64,000 nucleotides of DNA from positions 93,764,838 to 93,828,837 of the forward strand of contig NC_084485.1 of assembly GCF_030035675.1 (NCBI RefSeq), in the 5' to 3' direction. The stretch comes from Rhineura floridana. Taxonomy: Eukaryota; Chordata; Lepidosauria; Squamata; Rhineuridae. Position 1 is the stretch's first letter. Each line of letters starts with the position of its first letter. This document shows, piece by piece, positions 32,700 to 44,600 of the stretch. A program made the position numbers and the translations under genes. The notes beneath the pieces were generated by a model. It was not told the DNA's origin and made no database searches. It saw only the letters and a list, made by a program, of their open reading frames with translations.

Positions 32700-33620
32700 T
32701 GAGTTGCAAAAAAAAAAGTTTCTTCCCCATGTGTTTTGCGTTATCAGCTGAGAGGATTTATTTTTTGCACATGATGCCAGCAAAATACAAGGGGCATTGC
32801 TTGACAAGCAATTCTTTCTTCTTGCATAGACTCACTGCAGACATCACAGAGTGAGTGAGGGGAGAAAGAGAAAGGGGCTAAGAAGAGTGAGTGGAGAGTG
32901 AGGTGAGATGGCATTTCCTCACAAAGGGGGCAAAGGCAGGCAGCCTGAAGAAAGAAGGCTGCCTGTAAAATACAAGGGGAATTGTTTGTAAAGCGGTTCT
33001 TTCCCCCCCTCAATTGTACTTTTTGCAGATTATCTTTGAGGAAGTGGGGGGGGGGGAATAGACAGAACCTCACACAGGGTGGGGGAAGACAGAAAGAGCA
33101 AAGGGCTAAGAAAGTGGACAAAGAGCAAAGCTGCCTGTATTTTACAAGGGGAAGAAACCTGCTTTTCGTAGATCAGCTGTGAGGAGTTCTCTTGAGTGCA
33201 GTGATGGCTATAAAATACCCCCCCTCTTCTTAGCCCTTTATCTCCCACCCATTCAATTTCTCACAGACAATCTACTGCAAAAAGCACCATCAAGGGGAAA
33301 AATGCTTTACAAGCAATGCACCTTGCATTTTACAAGTGGCCTTATTTCTTTCATCCCCTTTCTCTGTGAGAAAACACTGCTTTGCCTCACTCTAAGCCCC
33401 ATCCTCCCCCCCCCCCCCGGTGTGGCTACCCTCCACTTTGGCTGCAGTCTGCATGCAACTGTTTAAAGCCCTTCATTTTAGTAAGATTCTGATGCAACCT
33501 CCCTCCCAAATTGGACTTGGCTGTCCCTCCTCTGTAAAAGTCCTTTTAACTCCTGCTGACTTTCTCCCTCCTCCTGTCTCTCTCCTCCACACAACGACAT
33601 TTATAATGACTGCTAATTGG
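32700..33620. repeat. Fold-back block of diverged direct and inverted modules
   Basis: A module with TGCCTGTAAAATACAAGGGG and GGGCTAAGAAG recurs at about 32775, 32960 and 33130. Past about 33160 the same words appear inverted (CTTCTTAGCCCTTTATCTCC near 33226). C and G runs of 10-12 bases mark 33046 and 33410. Open frames here are unlikely to be genes. Confidence 0.45.
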
Positions 33621-34240
33621 CTGTAGTGACTGCTGACCTTGCTGGATTCTCCCCCTCTCCCCTAAGGCAAGAGAAAAGGGTGTTGCTTTTAAAAGTAAGC
33701 ACATGGCAGCTTGATTGGCTATACTCAGAGGGACACCTGGAGGGGGCCACCTGCAAAAAAGTGATGGGTCTTCATCTCGGGGCATTTCCCCCTTCAATGC
33801 ACAGCTGCCTAAATGTCAGTCTCAGCTATGACTTCATTTGTTGTCTTAGGACAGACAGGTGGGAGGAGACAAATTCTCATAAAACCAATGGGCAGAAGAG
33901 CGCATGTACATTTTGCCTCGTATCTCAGACTCTACAAGGGCTAGAGATTTGTGTCTTCTTTTTTAAAAAAAAACCTGGGAATTTGGGGAGTATGGTTCGA
34001 TCCAGGGTGAGGTGGGGGTATTGCCCACCTTGCAGATGCCCTATAGGCATCCTCTGTAATATAGCAAGAGATCCATTCCTGAGGTACACTTTTTAAAGCA
34101 TGTGGTTCAGCTACTCGGCATGTGAAAATGTCTCGGGTCAGCCCAATTAGTGTTAGCTGCTGGAGGAGCAAGAGGAGCAAGTAGGCTCCAATCACCAATC
34201 TGCTCAATGAGAAGGTCATCTCCACAAGTGACAGGGAATT
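33621..34240. other. No gene or named repeat recognised
   Basis: The plus-strand frame 33617-34096 (159 codons) has no conserved features, spans low-complexity AAAAA text and looks fortuitous. Confidence 0.35.
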
Positions 34241-35140
34241 ATTATTAATTAGATTTCTTACCTGCCCTTCACCAGAAAGTCCCACAATGGGTTACAGCAA
34301 TATAAAAGTATAATATTAAAACTAGTTAAAATAATTTAATTCAAATTAATAGAGTGGGTGCTAAAATCATGTATCTCAGGTGTCAAAGGACAGGGTAAAG
34401 AAGTGAATCTTTAGCATATGATGAAAACTATAGTGAAGGTGCCAGGCACACTTCTATATGGAAGGAATTTCATAGCTTAGGGGCAGTAGAGCACATTGCA
34501 ATAATCGAATCCGGAAATTACTAGAGCATGGAATACAATGGCTAAGTCAGCCTTTCCCAACTAGTGGGCCACCAGATGTTGTTGGACCACAACTCCCATC
34601 AGCCTCAGCCAGCATGGACAATGGTCAGGAAAGATGGGAATTGTGGTCCAACAACATCTGGTGGCCTACTAGTTGGGAAAGGCTGGGCTAAGCCATCTCT
34701 GTCCAAAAGGGGCTATAGCTGGAAAACCAGTCATAGCTGGAAATAGGCACTCCTAGCCACTGAAGCTACCTGAACTTCCAGTGACAATGTTGGATCCAGG
34801 AATACCCCCCAAGCTGTGGATCTGTGCCTTCCAGGTGAGTGCAACAATCTAAAATAGGCTGTCTCCCCACCTCTCAGATCCAAGAGCTCAGAACTCATAA
34901 TGCTTCTGTCTTATCAGGATTCTGCTTCAAGCTCCATATCCAGCTCGTCACTGCTTCCAAACATTAGTCTAGCACCTGAACTGCCTCTCCTGATTCAGAT
35001 CCCAGTGGTTTCAAATAGATGTTAAATAGCATGGGGAACAAGATGGTATCCTGTGGGATGTCACAGTAAAACTTCCATTGTGCCAAGCAATATCCCCCCA
35101 TAATTACTTTCTGGAAACGGCCAAGAATAACTTGCTGCAA
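34241..35140 (-). mobile_element. L2-like LINE 3' part, antisense, split by a MITE
   Basis: TTATTATTAATTAGATTTCT, then ACCTGCCCTTCACCAGAAAG and long parallels to 17500-18560 (CTCTGTCCAAAAGGGGC, GTCTCCCCACCTCTCAG, GATGTTAAATAGCATGGGG). It is interrupted by the MITE at 34548-34685. The two L2 copies let the insertion be read directly. Confidence 0.75.
34548..34685. mobile_element. hAT-like palindromic MITE with 8-bp target duplication
   Basis: Begins CAGCCTTTCCCAACTAGTGG and ends CTAGTTGGGAAAGGCTG, inverted ends that extend inward over CCAGATGTTGTTGGACCAC. GGCTAAGT (34540-34547) and GGCTAAGC (34686-34693) flank it. An 8-bp duplication and CAG..CTG ends fit the hAT superfamily. It is 138 bp long. 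Confidence 0.85.
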
Positions 35141-35164
35141 ATGGGACTAGATTTATATCTTTAG

Positions 35165-35251
35165 TTAGATTTAGATTTAGTTACTGTAAACTGCCCAGAG
35201 AGCTTCGGCTATGGGGCGGTGTACAAATACAATAAATAAATAAATATCACC
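35165..35251 (+). mobile_element. L2-like tail, sense (CCGCCC type)
   Basis: TGTAAACTGCCCAGAGAGCT, then TCGGCTATGGGGCGGTGTAC and an (AATA)n end. It lies about 150 bases beyond the CYB5RL stop. Confidence 0.65.
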
Positions 35252-35397
35252 AGTTGTGGTATTTGCTCATTTATGGGATTCTTTAACCTACTCTTAGGAC
35301 AGGAAGCACAAATGTGGACGGATTGGCATAAATCCAAACTGACCAAAGGTAGATTAAAGTTATTTGTAGCAAAGATAATGTTATTTGTTGAAATCCT

Positions 35398-35601
35398 TTA
35401 AAATATAAAATACAAATCTTCTTTAAGACCAACGGCTTTCAAGCATCTCTTCATATCTTCACTAAATGTCACTGAGCCACATATCAATACAAAAGGTTGT
35501 CTCCTACATGTGTTCACCATACCCTTAATCAAGTTTTCATTTATTCGGCCAATGTGTGTGTTTTCTTGAAAGCTCCATGGCAGATTTTCAAGCGAACATT
35601 C
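35398..35601 (-). CDS. CYB5RL: CYB5RL terminal coding exon 6
   Basis: Encodes ECSLENLPWSFQENTHIGRI through LKEDLYFIF and a TAA stop. It includes LICGS, the position that binds the nicotinamide side in family members, and the characteristic C-terminal phenylalanine. The acceptor is TTGCCTCTTCAG. Confidence 0.94.
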   Translation of the reverse strand, partial: ECSLENLPWSFQENTHIGRINENLIKGMVNTCRRQPFVLICGSVTFSEDMKRCLKAVGLKEDLYFIF

Positions 35602-38600
35602 CTGAAGAGGCAAAAGACAATGGAAAATAATCTAAAGAAACATATGGCCAGTACTAAATTTATTAAAGGAGGCTGGTAAGGTCAAAATTCAATCTTTGTT
35701 TGAAAAATAATAATCTCAAAGTTCACTATGAGGAATACATCCATATTCAAGTCCTACACTCTTTTCTTGGATTTTGGAGGGGGATATTATTATTATTGTT
35801 GTTGTTATTGCTGTAGTAGAAATGCAAAAACCAATATGGAAGAATTTTTTGCTCATGCTGTTTTTTGTGACTGCTCCATAAAAATATACTATTCAGAAGT
35901 CCAAATTGGGGTAAAATGTCACAACTAATTTTAGTTGGATCAGGGCCAGTGCTTTTCACTCTTTTGAGATGACTGGTAGGGAAATTTATGAGATAGTTCT
36001 ATTCTTCTTGACTAATCCCAATAAATTGGAAGCAAAAGTGCAAAAAATATAGTAATACAAGAAAGTCAGGAGTTCTGTTGAGTAAATCTTTTATTTATAG
36101 CAGCAGGCATTTTAACTGAATTTTGATTTTATAGTTTTAGCTGATCTTTATTTTCATTATATTGATTTTTTGCACATGAAGATAGTAATTAAGCAGTATA
36201 TAAATTGTACAAATAAATAAATCCAAAAAGGACTGTGCCTGAAGATTAGCAAATCACAGTATCAGCCATTTTGGTCTCTCTGCCAAACAATTATTTGAGT
36301 ATGTTGCTTTAGAAGTATAAGCTGAGTCCTGTGGAGTTGTGTTCATAGGGTGGGGAGTCAGTTATTAGCAGATGTATTTGTGTTGTTTTTAGGAGGACAT
36401 AGTGGGGTAGAGACAAAATTTGTTAGACCAAATAGGCTACAGAAATATATCAAATGAAAGTGGTGAGATCATACTAGTTGTCTCAGTTCCTTGATGCCTG
36501 TAGCTAGGAGTGAATCTGATCTCATGATGTTCTTGCCACAAACAGGATTCTGATCTGTACCTGTGCTTCCCAGAACTAGCATGAGAAAGTCCTTCTTGCA
36601 TTTCCCTGTGTTGGGGATCAGGAAGCTGACTTGAGCAGCAAGCTAGTTCTTTTTGCTCACAATCCTGTTTTAGAAACTCCAAGTCAAGCAGTAAGCCACC
36701 TTCAGCCATTGAGTTCAAGTAGAAATATTTAGGATTCATTGGCTGCATTTGTTCACCTTCCTAGCTTACTCTAAGCTAGACTCCAAGTATTGTGGGGTAT
36801 AAAGGGCGTTGAAATGAAATCATTTCAACGCACTAGCTGCCTTTGCTCTAAGACTCAATGGCCACTCATACTTGGCTTAATAAATTGAGATACAAATAAG
36901 CCTCATTTTCCGCTTATTTATACAGTCACTTTGCTCATTCCTTTGAAGGGAGGAGTAAACAAGCCACAAAGCCCTCAGCTGGTATAGCTTTCTAGTGCAT
37001 CCAAACCAAGAAACTATGTTTTATGGTTTTTGAACAAGCCAAGATATAAAGCCATGATTTAAACATGGCTTCACATCCTGGCTTGTTTAGAAGGGAAGCC
37101 ATTAACCACAGTTTCCTGGTTGTATGCAACAGTAAGCTATAAACTGAAGATTTCCCGGCTTGCACCCACACCACTTAAAATCTAGTTTACAGTAAACCAG
37201 AAAATATACCTTAATCCATACTACACATTCCATTTCTAGAGACTGGCAGTTCTTATATGGCTTAGGGCTCAGATTTGATAGGACATCCATTTGCTACCAT
37301 CGTGCCTGTTTTGATCCTTGAACCCTGACCACAGACTCTACAGTTGCTCTGACCACCTCTTTGGGGAATTCTCCTTTTTCTGCAGTGTACCACATGTGAT
37401 TTCTTCTTCCTCTGAAAGCAGACAGAAATTTACTCATACTGTCTCAAACACCTGCATTTCCCTTGATATGGAAATCATATGAACACAAGAAACTGTCTTA
37501 TAATTATTAAGACCAGTGCTCCATCCTGCCGGGAGGAAGGACGGGATATAAATCTAATAAATAAATAAAATAATATTGTTTATAGTAACTGGTAGTGGGC
37601 TCCATAGCATTTCTTACAAGGGATCCTCTCAGCTCTACCTGGAAATACCAAGGATTGAACCTGGGACTTTCTACATCACAGATGGAAAACTCAGGCTGGA
37701 GAGCCTCCAGGTCCCTCTTTCTGGCCCTTGGAACTCTTACCAAACCATGCCTCGTCCCTCACTGGCCCTGCCGTTTTAGCCTGGCTGGAATGTGTCCTTG
37801 AGCTGTGATCATTCTTTTTGCTTGCCTGGGTGGAAGACCAAGAGACAAGGAAATGGGATGTAGAAACCTCTGGCTTTTGCATGGCTGGAATGTAGCCTGC
37901 TGTAGGATAAGTCCACACCCATTGCTCTTGCCACTTTTGCCCCTGGGTCCACCCACCACTGGCATGTGGGCCCTAGAACATTGCCCCTAGAACGTGAGGG
38001 ATTGTGGTTATTGAGTTGAGAAAGGTTCCTCACCCCTGTTCTACATGTAAAGCATGTGCTATGGTCCTTTTCTCAGTTACAAAAGCTAGGCATTTCAGTG
38101 CAGGGCTGAGCCAGCTGCAATCCACATAACCTGAAAGTTCATGCATCAACTGAGGGGAAGCTTGTTACACTATCACACAAGTAGGGAAGGAAGTACTATC
38201 AAAATTCCCTATCAGAACATTACCTGGCTTAATACGTAAAATGCCCTTACGTTCCAGAATCGAGATTGCTCTTGAAGAAGAGACTTCATGTAAATATTTT
38301 CAAAATTCTTGAAGCAGCCCACTAGAGTTACAAATGTTTCATCATCCTCATTTTCTGTTACATGCTGAAGAATAGGAAGCATTGGTGCTAGACCAGTACC
38401 AGAAGCAAGCATGAGAAGTTCTCCATACTAAAAAGTAAACAGAAGATGGTGAACTCATTTTAGTAATGGGAAATTGAAAAACACTAATACATAAGCTGAA
38501 TTCATAATACCAATTCATCATTTTGACCTATAAAAAAAAGTTTGAACCTTGCCTAACTTAGGGATTGTCTTTTCTCCTCTGATAATCATCTCCATTATAG

Positions 38601-41600
38601 TCAATTGAAAAAAACTTATCTGGCAATAATTCCCACTGAACTTCTGAATAGACATGACAGGATTGTCCTTATTTAATTACATATGTAAACAACATCCTTT
38701 TGCCTGGCTGCATAAAATGTCTCTGGAATTGAGCTCTAAAATAGACAGAATAGACAACTTGTCCTTGGTTATATTTGCCAGTCTTTACCCCAGCATCCTG
38801 GGATACAAGAAATCAACCTCTTCTGTCCAACACTTTTGTCAACAATTCATGATGCCCTTGTTCTTTAGGAACACCGCCCTCAGTTCACCTATGCCTTCTG
38901 AACTGGACCTGTCCTCATTCATGGATATTTGTATATATGTATGAAAAAGGTTAAGTTAGCAGTGGCCAGCATTCATGTTATATTTCCAAGGAAGTATTCT
39001 ATGCTGAACATATTTTTCAGCTCAGATTAGCCATGTTTTCAGTCAGATAGCTTATGATTACTCTGTTAGTTCAATCCAGAGTCTTGAATCAATTACATCT
39101 ACCTTTACTTAATTAAATTTAATTAAAATACATCTACCTTTGGAGGATCCGGAATCATAACCATTCTACAAAAAATCAATTCCACAATGTTGCATAAACA
39201 AAAAAGTTTTTCCCCTATTTGTTTTGCTCAGCAGAAGGGCACTACTTATGAATAGAAAAATCAGAAAATTAACAGAATTCCATTATTTTATCTAAACCTT
39301 TAGTACTTATTGTATGGCTAGTGCCTGCATGTAACCCATGTTGGCTTATCTAGCAACTCTCTGCAGTTTCAAAACAAACCAACTTCAAAACCATAGCTTA
39401 TGAAGCTGTTTTGTTTAATCTGAACACAGTCACTGATAAATCATGAACCTGGGTTCAAGATGCATACAACAGGCTTGTAGCTGCAAGGAAAACTATAAGT
39501 AAACAGTTCATAAATCCTCCTCCCAGTTGTCCAGGAGGAGGAGAGGGGAGTGCATGAGCCCAAGCATCAACTGGGTTCATTCCAGCAAGTGCATGTTGTG
39601 CTAAACCATGGTGCAAACATGGTCAGTACTGAAATTCAGATGAGAAGGAAGTTTTCAAGGGCTAATGAGGCAAACATGGTAAGTGGACAGTGCTCAGAGG
39701 GGACTCAAGCCTTGTAGCTTATCCTTCCTATCACTTGAGGACTGCAATATTACAGCACAATTCCATATTTGGAAGAAAGTCTATTTTGTCCAATGGGACA
39801 TGCCCCCTCAGGAGCATATTTAGGATTGCAGCCTTGATGATCAAATCCGGATGAAAATTACATCAAATCTGACTCATTGCTGTTCTTTATCATCTGCTGT
39901 ATTTTCTCCCCTTAACTAAATTTCATACAAATATTATGTAAAAATATCAAACAACAGAGAGAGAAAGAAAATGATTCAATCTCTCTTCTCCCCTCTCCTC
40001 ATACATCTTACTGATCTTCACTGAACTCCCAGTAAGGTGTATGGGTTTATGTTTTCCTGTACCTTAATGGCCTACATTATAAACAGGCTCCATTTTTCAA
40101 TAAAACAATTATCCATTTGTTGGCTCTCTCTAACCCTCACAATATTGGTCAGCTTTACCATATTTGCAATATCCTATGGTTTTGTGATCCATTCATTAGG
40201 GGTTTTATAGTTTTTCTCCAGTTGGAGAGTATAACCTGTCTCTCAGCTGAATTCTTATAACGTAATGGTTTTCCCCTCATTTCCTAAAACCAAGAATAGA
40301 AAGCCATCCCTCTGGCAATTCACTACCTATTATAATGGCTTCATATTTGAATGTATCTCATTGGCATTGTATTGTTCATTTAATTTTGTATTATGTTTTT
40401 AAATAGTATATTGAAAACTGCTGTGACATGTGGCATCCAGAAAACAGAAAGTTAATACCCTGATATGACATACATCACATAGCTGGAGATACAGGTAACA
40501 GGTGGTTTTATCTCACTGTACTTCTTTAAGTCTCCTTTGCAAACCAGGGAGGGTAGGGGTACGTTCTAGATTTTCAGTTTTGATGTTATTATATTGAACT
40601 TGGATTTGTTTAGTAAAACTCAATAAAGAAAGATAAAACTGAAAAGTCCCCTGTGATTGCTATGTAATGAAGGATGGTCTGTAAATGTGTTTTATAAAGA
40701 AAAAGTTAAGTTTTACTTGATTGGCTGTGTAAGGAAAGCCTCCAAATGGTCCTCTCCAAAAAACTGAATCTCCTTCTTTCCAGGATTTTATGTATTGTGA
40801 CATTAGTCCATCTTCATAGCACTTGTAAAAGAAGCACAAAACAAATAATAATATTAATTTTGAGGTAAAAATTCAAGTTTAAATTCTACCAGTCAGATTT
40901 CATCAACTAGAACAGAGAGTCTTCTGTGCATTTTAAAAGACCATTTGAAAAAAAATTAAAAGCCTAGCACAAAGATATTTAATTTGGGACTTGAGTTACC
41001 AGAGTCTAGTTTTAGTATATGTTAATTCATTGAAGTGCATGCAAACTAAAGGTAGTCAATTGCTTTGCACTGTGATTGTGCTAACTAAGCTGGGTAACAG
41101 ATAAAACCACTCAGGTATTTCAAAACCTGTTCTGACGGCAAACAGCATTGCATCCAAGACTTTTACTAACAGATACACAAAACAGCACCCACCACATGCA
41201 ATCATGTATTCTTTGAGGAAGTCTGTGCATTTATAGGAAAAAGAATGCTTTCTGAATAGTGAACTTCAAATGAACACTGCCTCTTTGATAATTTATTCCT
41301 GGTCTGGTACTTGCTACCTTTGTAACACTTCTTTCATCTATGATTTTGGAGTAGAATGGGTTCACGTTAAGACAATGTATCACACAAAAACCTGTCACAA
41401 TAAAAGCCCTGAATACTTTCTCAATAAAAATGAGTGTTAAAAACACTAGGAATTAAGGGAGATAGCCATTGCTAAGGCTGCCAACTTTGTACTGGCTCTG
41501 CTCTTATGCCTTTAGCATGACACACAGAAAATAACTCCCAGAGGGATAAGCTATTGGAGAAAAAGCAACAAGGTGTATTGTAGCACTTTAGAGATTTACA

Positions 41601-44600
41601 AATTTAATATGGCATAAGATTCCATGGATTAAAGTCAACTTCATCGGTGAAGTGTACTCTAGTCCATGAAAACCTATGCTGCAGTATATGTGTTAGACTT
41701 CAAAGGTGCTACAGTAGGACTCTTTTTTCCCCCACATAAATTTAGCAGATGGAGCTTTTCTTATCATGGATCTCCATGCCAGGAGACATTTCTGGTAATA
41801 ATAAATAAGGCACAGCAGTAGGGTCAGAGGGGGGAAAGCTGGTACTTCTGGCCATAGTGAGAAGGCAGAAGGGATGCTAAATTAAAGGTGTGGAGAGAGA
41901 AGATTTCAATTACTATGTTACCCATTGGGTGGGAGATTGGTTGCAGCAGAGAGAACGTATTTAGAGCTGAATAGTTTCTTCCTGATTCTAATGGAGAAAT
42001 GACCAAACTGGATTATAATGAATTCTTGTAAATAGAAGAGAAGGAGAAATTCCTGAAGAGAAAACCTCTATGCCAGGTTTTACACCAAAAAACACCATAA
42101 CATTATAGAATCACTCAAAGGGAGGGTTAAGCACAGAAAATCGCCACTCACTTGCACTTAACTGTAGTATCACAAATGCAGTGCCGTAATCATGGGACAC
42201 AGGGGTGTCTGAACAGCACTTGGATTGCATAGTAATAATAATAATATAGTACTTCCAAAAATTGCCTGAATAGTGAGAAATACACTACAATCTACAGAGC
42301 AAGTTATACAAATGGGTGCTTTACGATGGGTGTTCCATCTCTTTTGTTACTGCCAGAGAATAACTATGGTTCCCTTTGGGATGAAAGGTTCTATATAAAG
42401 GGAGGGTGTTATTATAATCATTACTACTATTATCGAAATGCAGAACTTGTGTGTAATAAGCAAGTATATATGAAATTTCACAGTCAGTCTATAAAGGTAA
42501 CCTATTAATGCAGCTCAAATGTAGCATTTCCCCCTCCAATTGATACAATAATGGAGAAATGATCCACCCACAAGTGTCTTATAAAAGCTATACATACTTC
42601 AAAAGGAGTATAATTCTTGTTCAAACTATCACACAATCAATGACAAAATCCTGAAAAGCACACACTCCTGGAAGGTGAGCAGAGGGCAAAATCATGGTTC
42701 CTTTTACCTGCCTGGAAGACCTAGCACTTGAGGTTCGAGATTTACAGTGAAATCTGTCTTCTTTTGAGAAAGCGTAAATACAGATTTAAAAGATATACTT
42801 GATTTTGATATTCCTAAGCTCATAATTATTTACATTTGTACTTATCCTTGTTGAGGCTTAGCTAACATTCCTTCTGAAAAGGACTCAAAGGCTACAGTCA
42901 ATAAATCGCTTAAACCCATGGAGAAATCATTGAATTTACTCAGGAGAGTAAATCATGGAGTGATTGAGATTGATCCTAAAAACACTATAGCTGTCTTACA
43001 TAACAGAATGGAATGCACGGTAGTGACCATAGTTGGTGGTCAGTCTGGCTATGTTGCCTGTCACATACCACAATGGAATAGAATACTATTATGCATGGTT
43101 TTTTTGTAACAGTAATCACTGGTATGGAATATTGCTGCCCATAGCAACCATTTTGTGCTGGTACCTATGGCACTTTTATCAAGGTATAAACACTGGCACC
43201 TCATTTTTAACCAATAAAAGCACTGCTATTGTGGGCATAAAGATGTATGCCAGGGGTGGGGAACCTTTGGCTCTCTAGATGTTGCTGAACTACAGCTTCC
43301 ATCATCTCTGTCCATTGGCCATGGCCATGCTTGGTGAAGCTGATGGGTGTTGTAGTTCAGCAACTTCTGGAGGGCCAAAGGTTCCCTACACCTGATTTAT
43401 ACCTATATAGACGGCTCCATAGTGTCCAAAATGATTTTATGATGGTGTGTGGATGATTCATCGTCATCCTTTTTACTCCTCTCACCCCATCTCTTACGTA
43501 CAGATAGAAGACAGCATTGTGAATAAAAAGAAAGAAGAGGAAGGACCTCAGCAGGCACTACAAAACCCTTCACAATAATGAAATGTTGCAGCCCGATATG
43601 CACCAACTAGAGGCCCTTCTCTGAGGACGATTCAGTTTACGCAACTTAATGATAAGTTAATGTGTGTTGTGCTGTCAACTGGACTGACCTGGGTGTGGTC
43701 TAATGCAGCAAAATTGGGTGGTAAGATTGACAGAACCACTTCAGACTGCTGGTGTGCACGCGCACAGGCGGTGTATGTGTGTCACATTTTAAAATACTCC
43801 CTTGTGCTGAAAGCACATTGCATACAGAAAACTACAGATCAGGAAAAGTTGTATTTATTTATTTTTAGAAAAACTTGCATTCTACTTTTCTCTTCCAAAA
43901 AGGGGTTGCTCCAAGAGGCTAACAAGATACAAAGTTTTAAAAATAATATTTTAAAAAATCTGTCATTAAAACAATTATCATAACCAACCAAGTCTATAAA
44001 CAGCATCATAAATCAGGAAGGCACAAAGAGCGCATAGAGCCAGAGATAACAATACATACATAGAATTGAGCAAAAACAGAATCAAAAGTTTGATTTTGTT
44101 TTTTTAAAGAAATCTTCAAACCCCAGCAAAACACAAATATAGAGGTAGATAATCAAACCTCTTGGGGCAGGGATTTCCGTATGTGGAGTGCTGCCACAGA
44201 AAAAGCCCTCTCACTTGTTGCCACCAGCCGTGCCTCAGAAAGCACTGGTAAGGGGGGAATGGGGTTATGTCACGGCTGTTCTCTATATCATTCGAAAAAA
44301 TGAAAATAAATAAAGCAAGCAAGCAAACAAGCAGTGGTACATGTAGCCTGACCTTCATGTGCCAGTTTTTGTTTGAAGGAACTTTCCAAACTGGTTCACC
44401 TTGCCTGAAATGGTACAATCTGGAATCCTATCACTTCAGTCTACCACCTCATCCAGCTATATCCGTAGACCAGGCCTTGCTTCAGAGGGGGCAGGGCGGA
44501 ATTCCACATATTGTTTAGGACTAACAAGCCAAATCTTTGACTGCAGGCTTCTAGTTATTAAAGTACAAGGCTAAACACTCAGCTGGCATAGAAGATGACT

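Noticed and set aside
32446-32854. Two overlapping plus-strand frames of 101 and 134 codons
   Set aside because: No conserved features, no splice context, and they enter the fold-back repeat block.
1-35397. Exons of CDCP2, the expected neighbour of CYB5RL in mammals
   Set aside because: I looked for CUB-domain text (paired Cys, YPxxYP-type blocks) in all frames and found none; it may lie outside the window.
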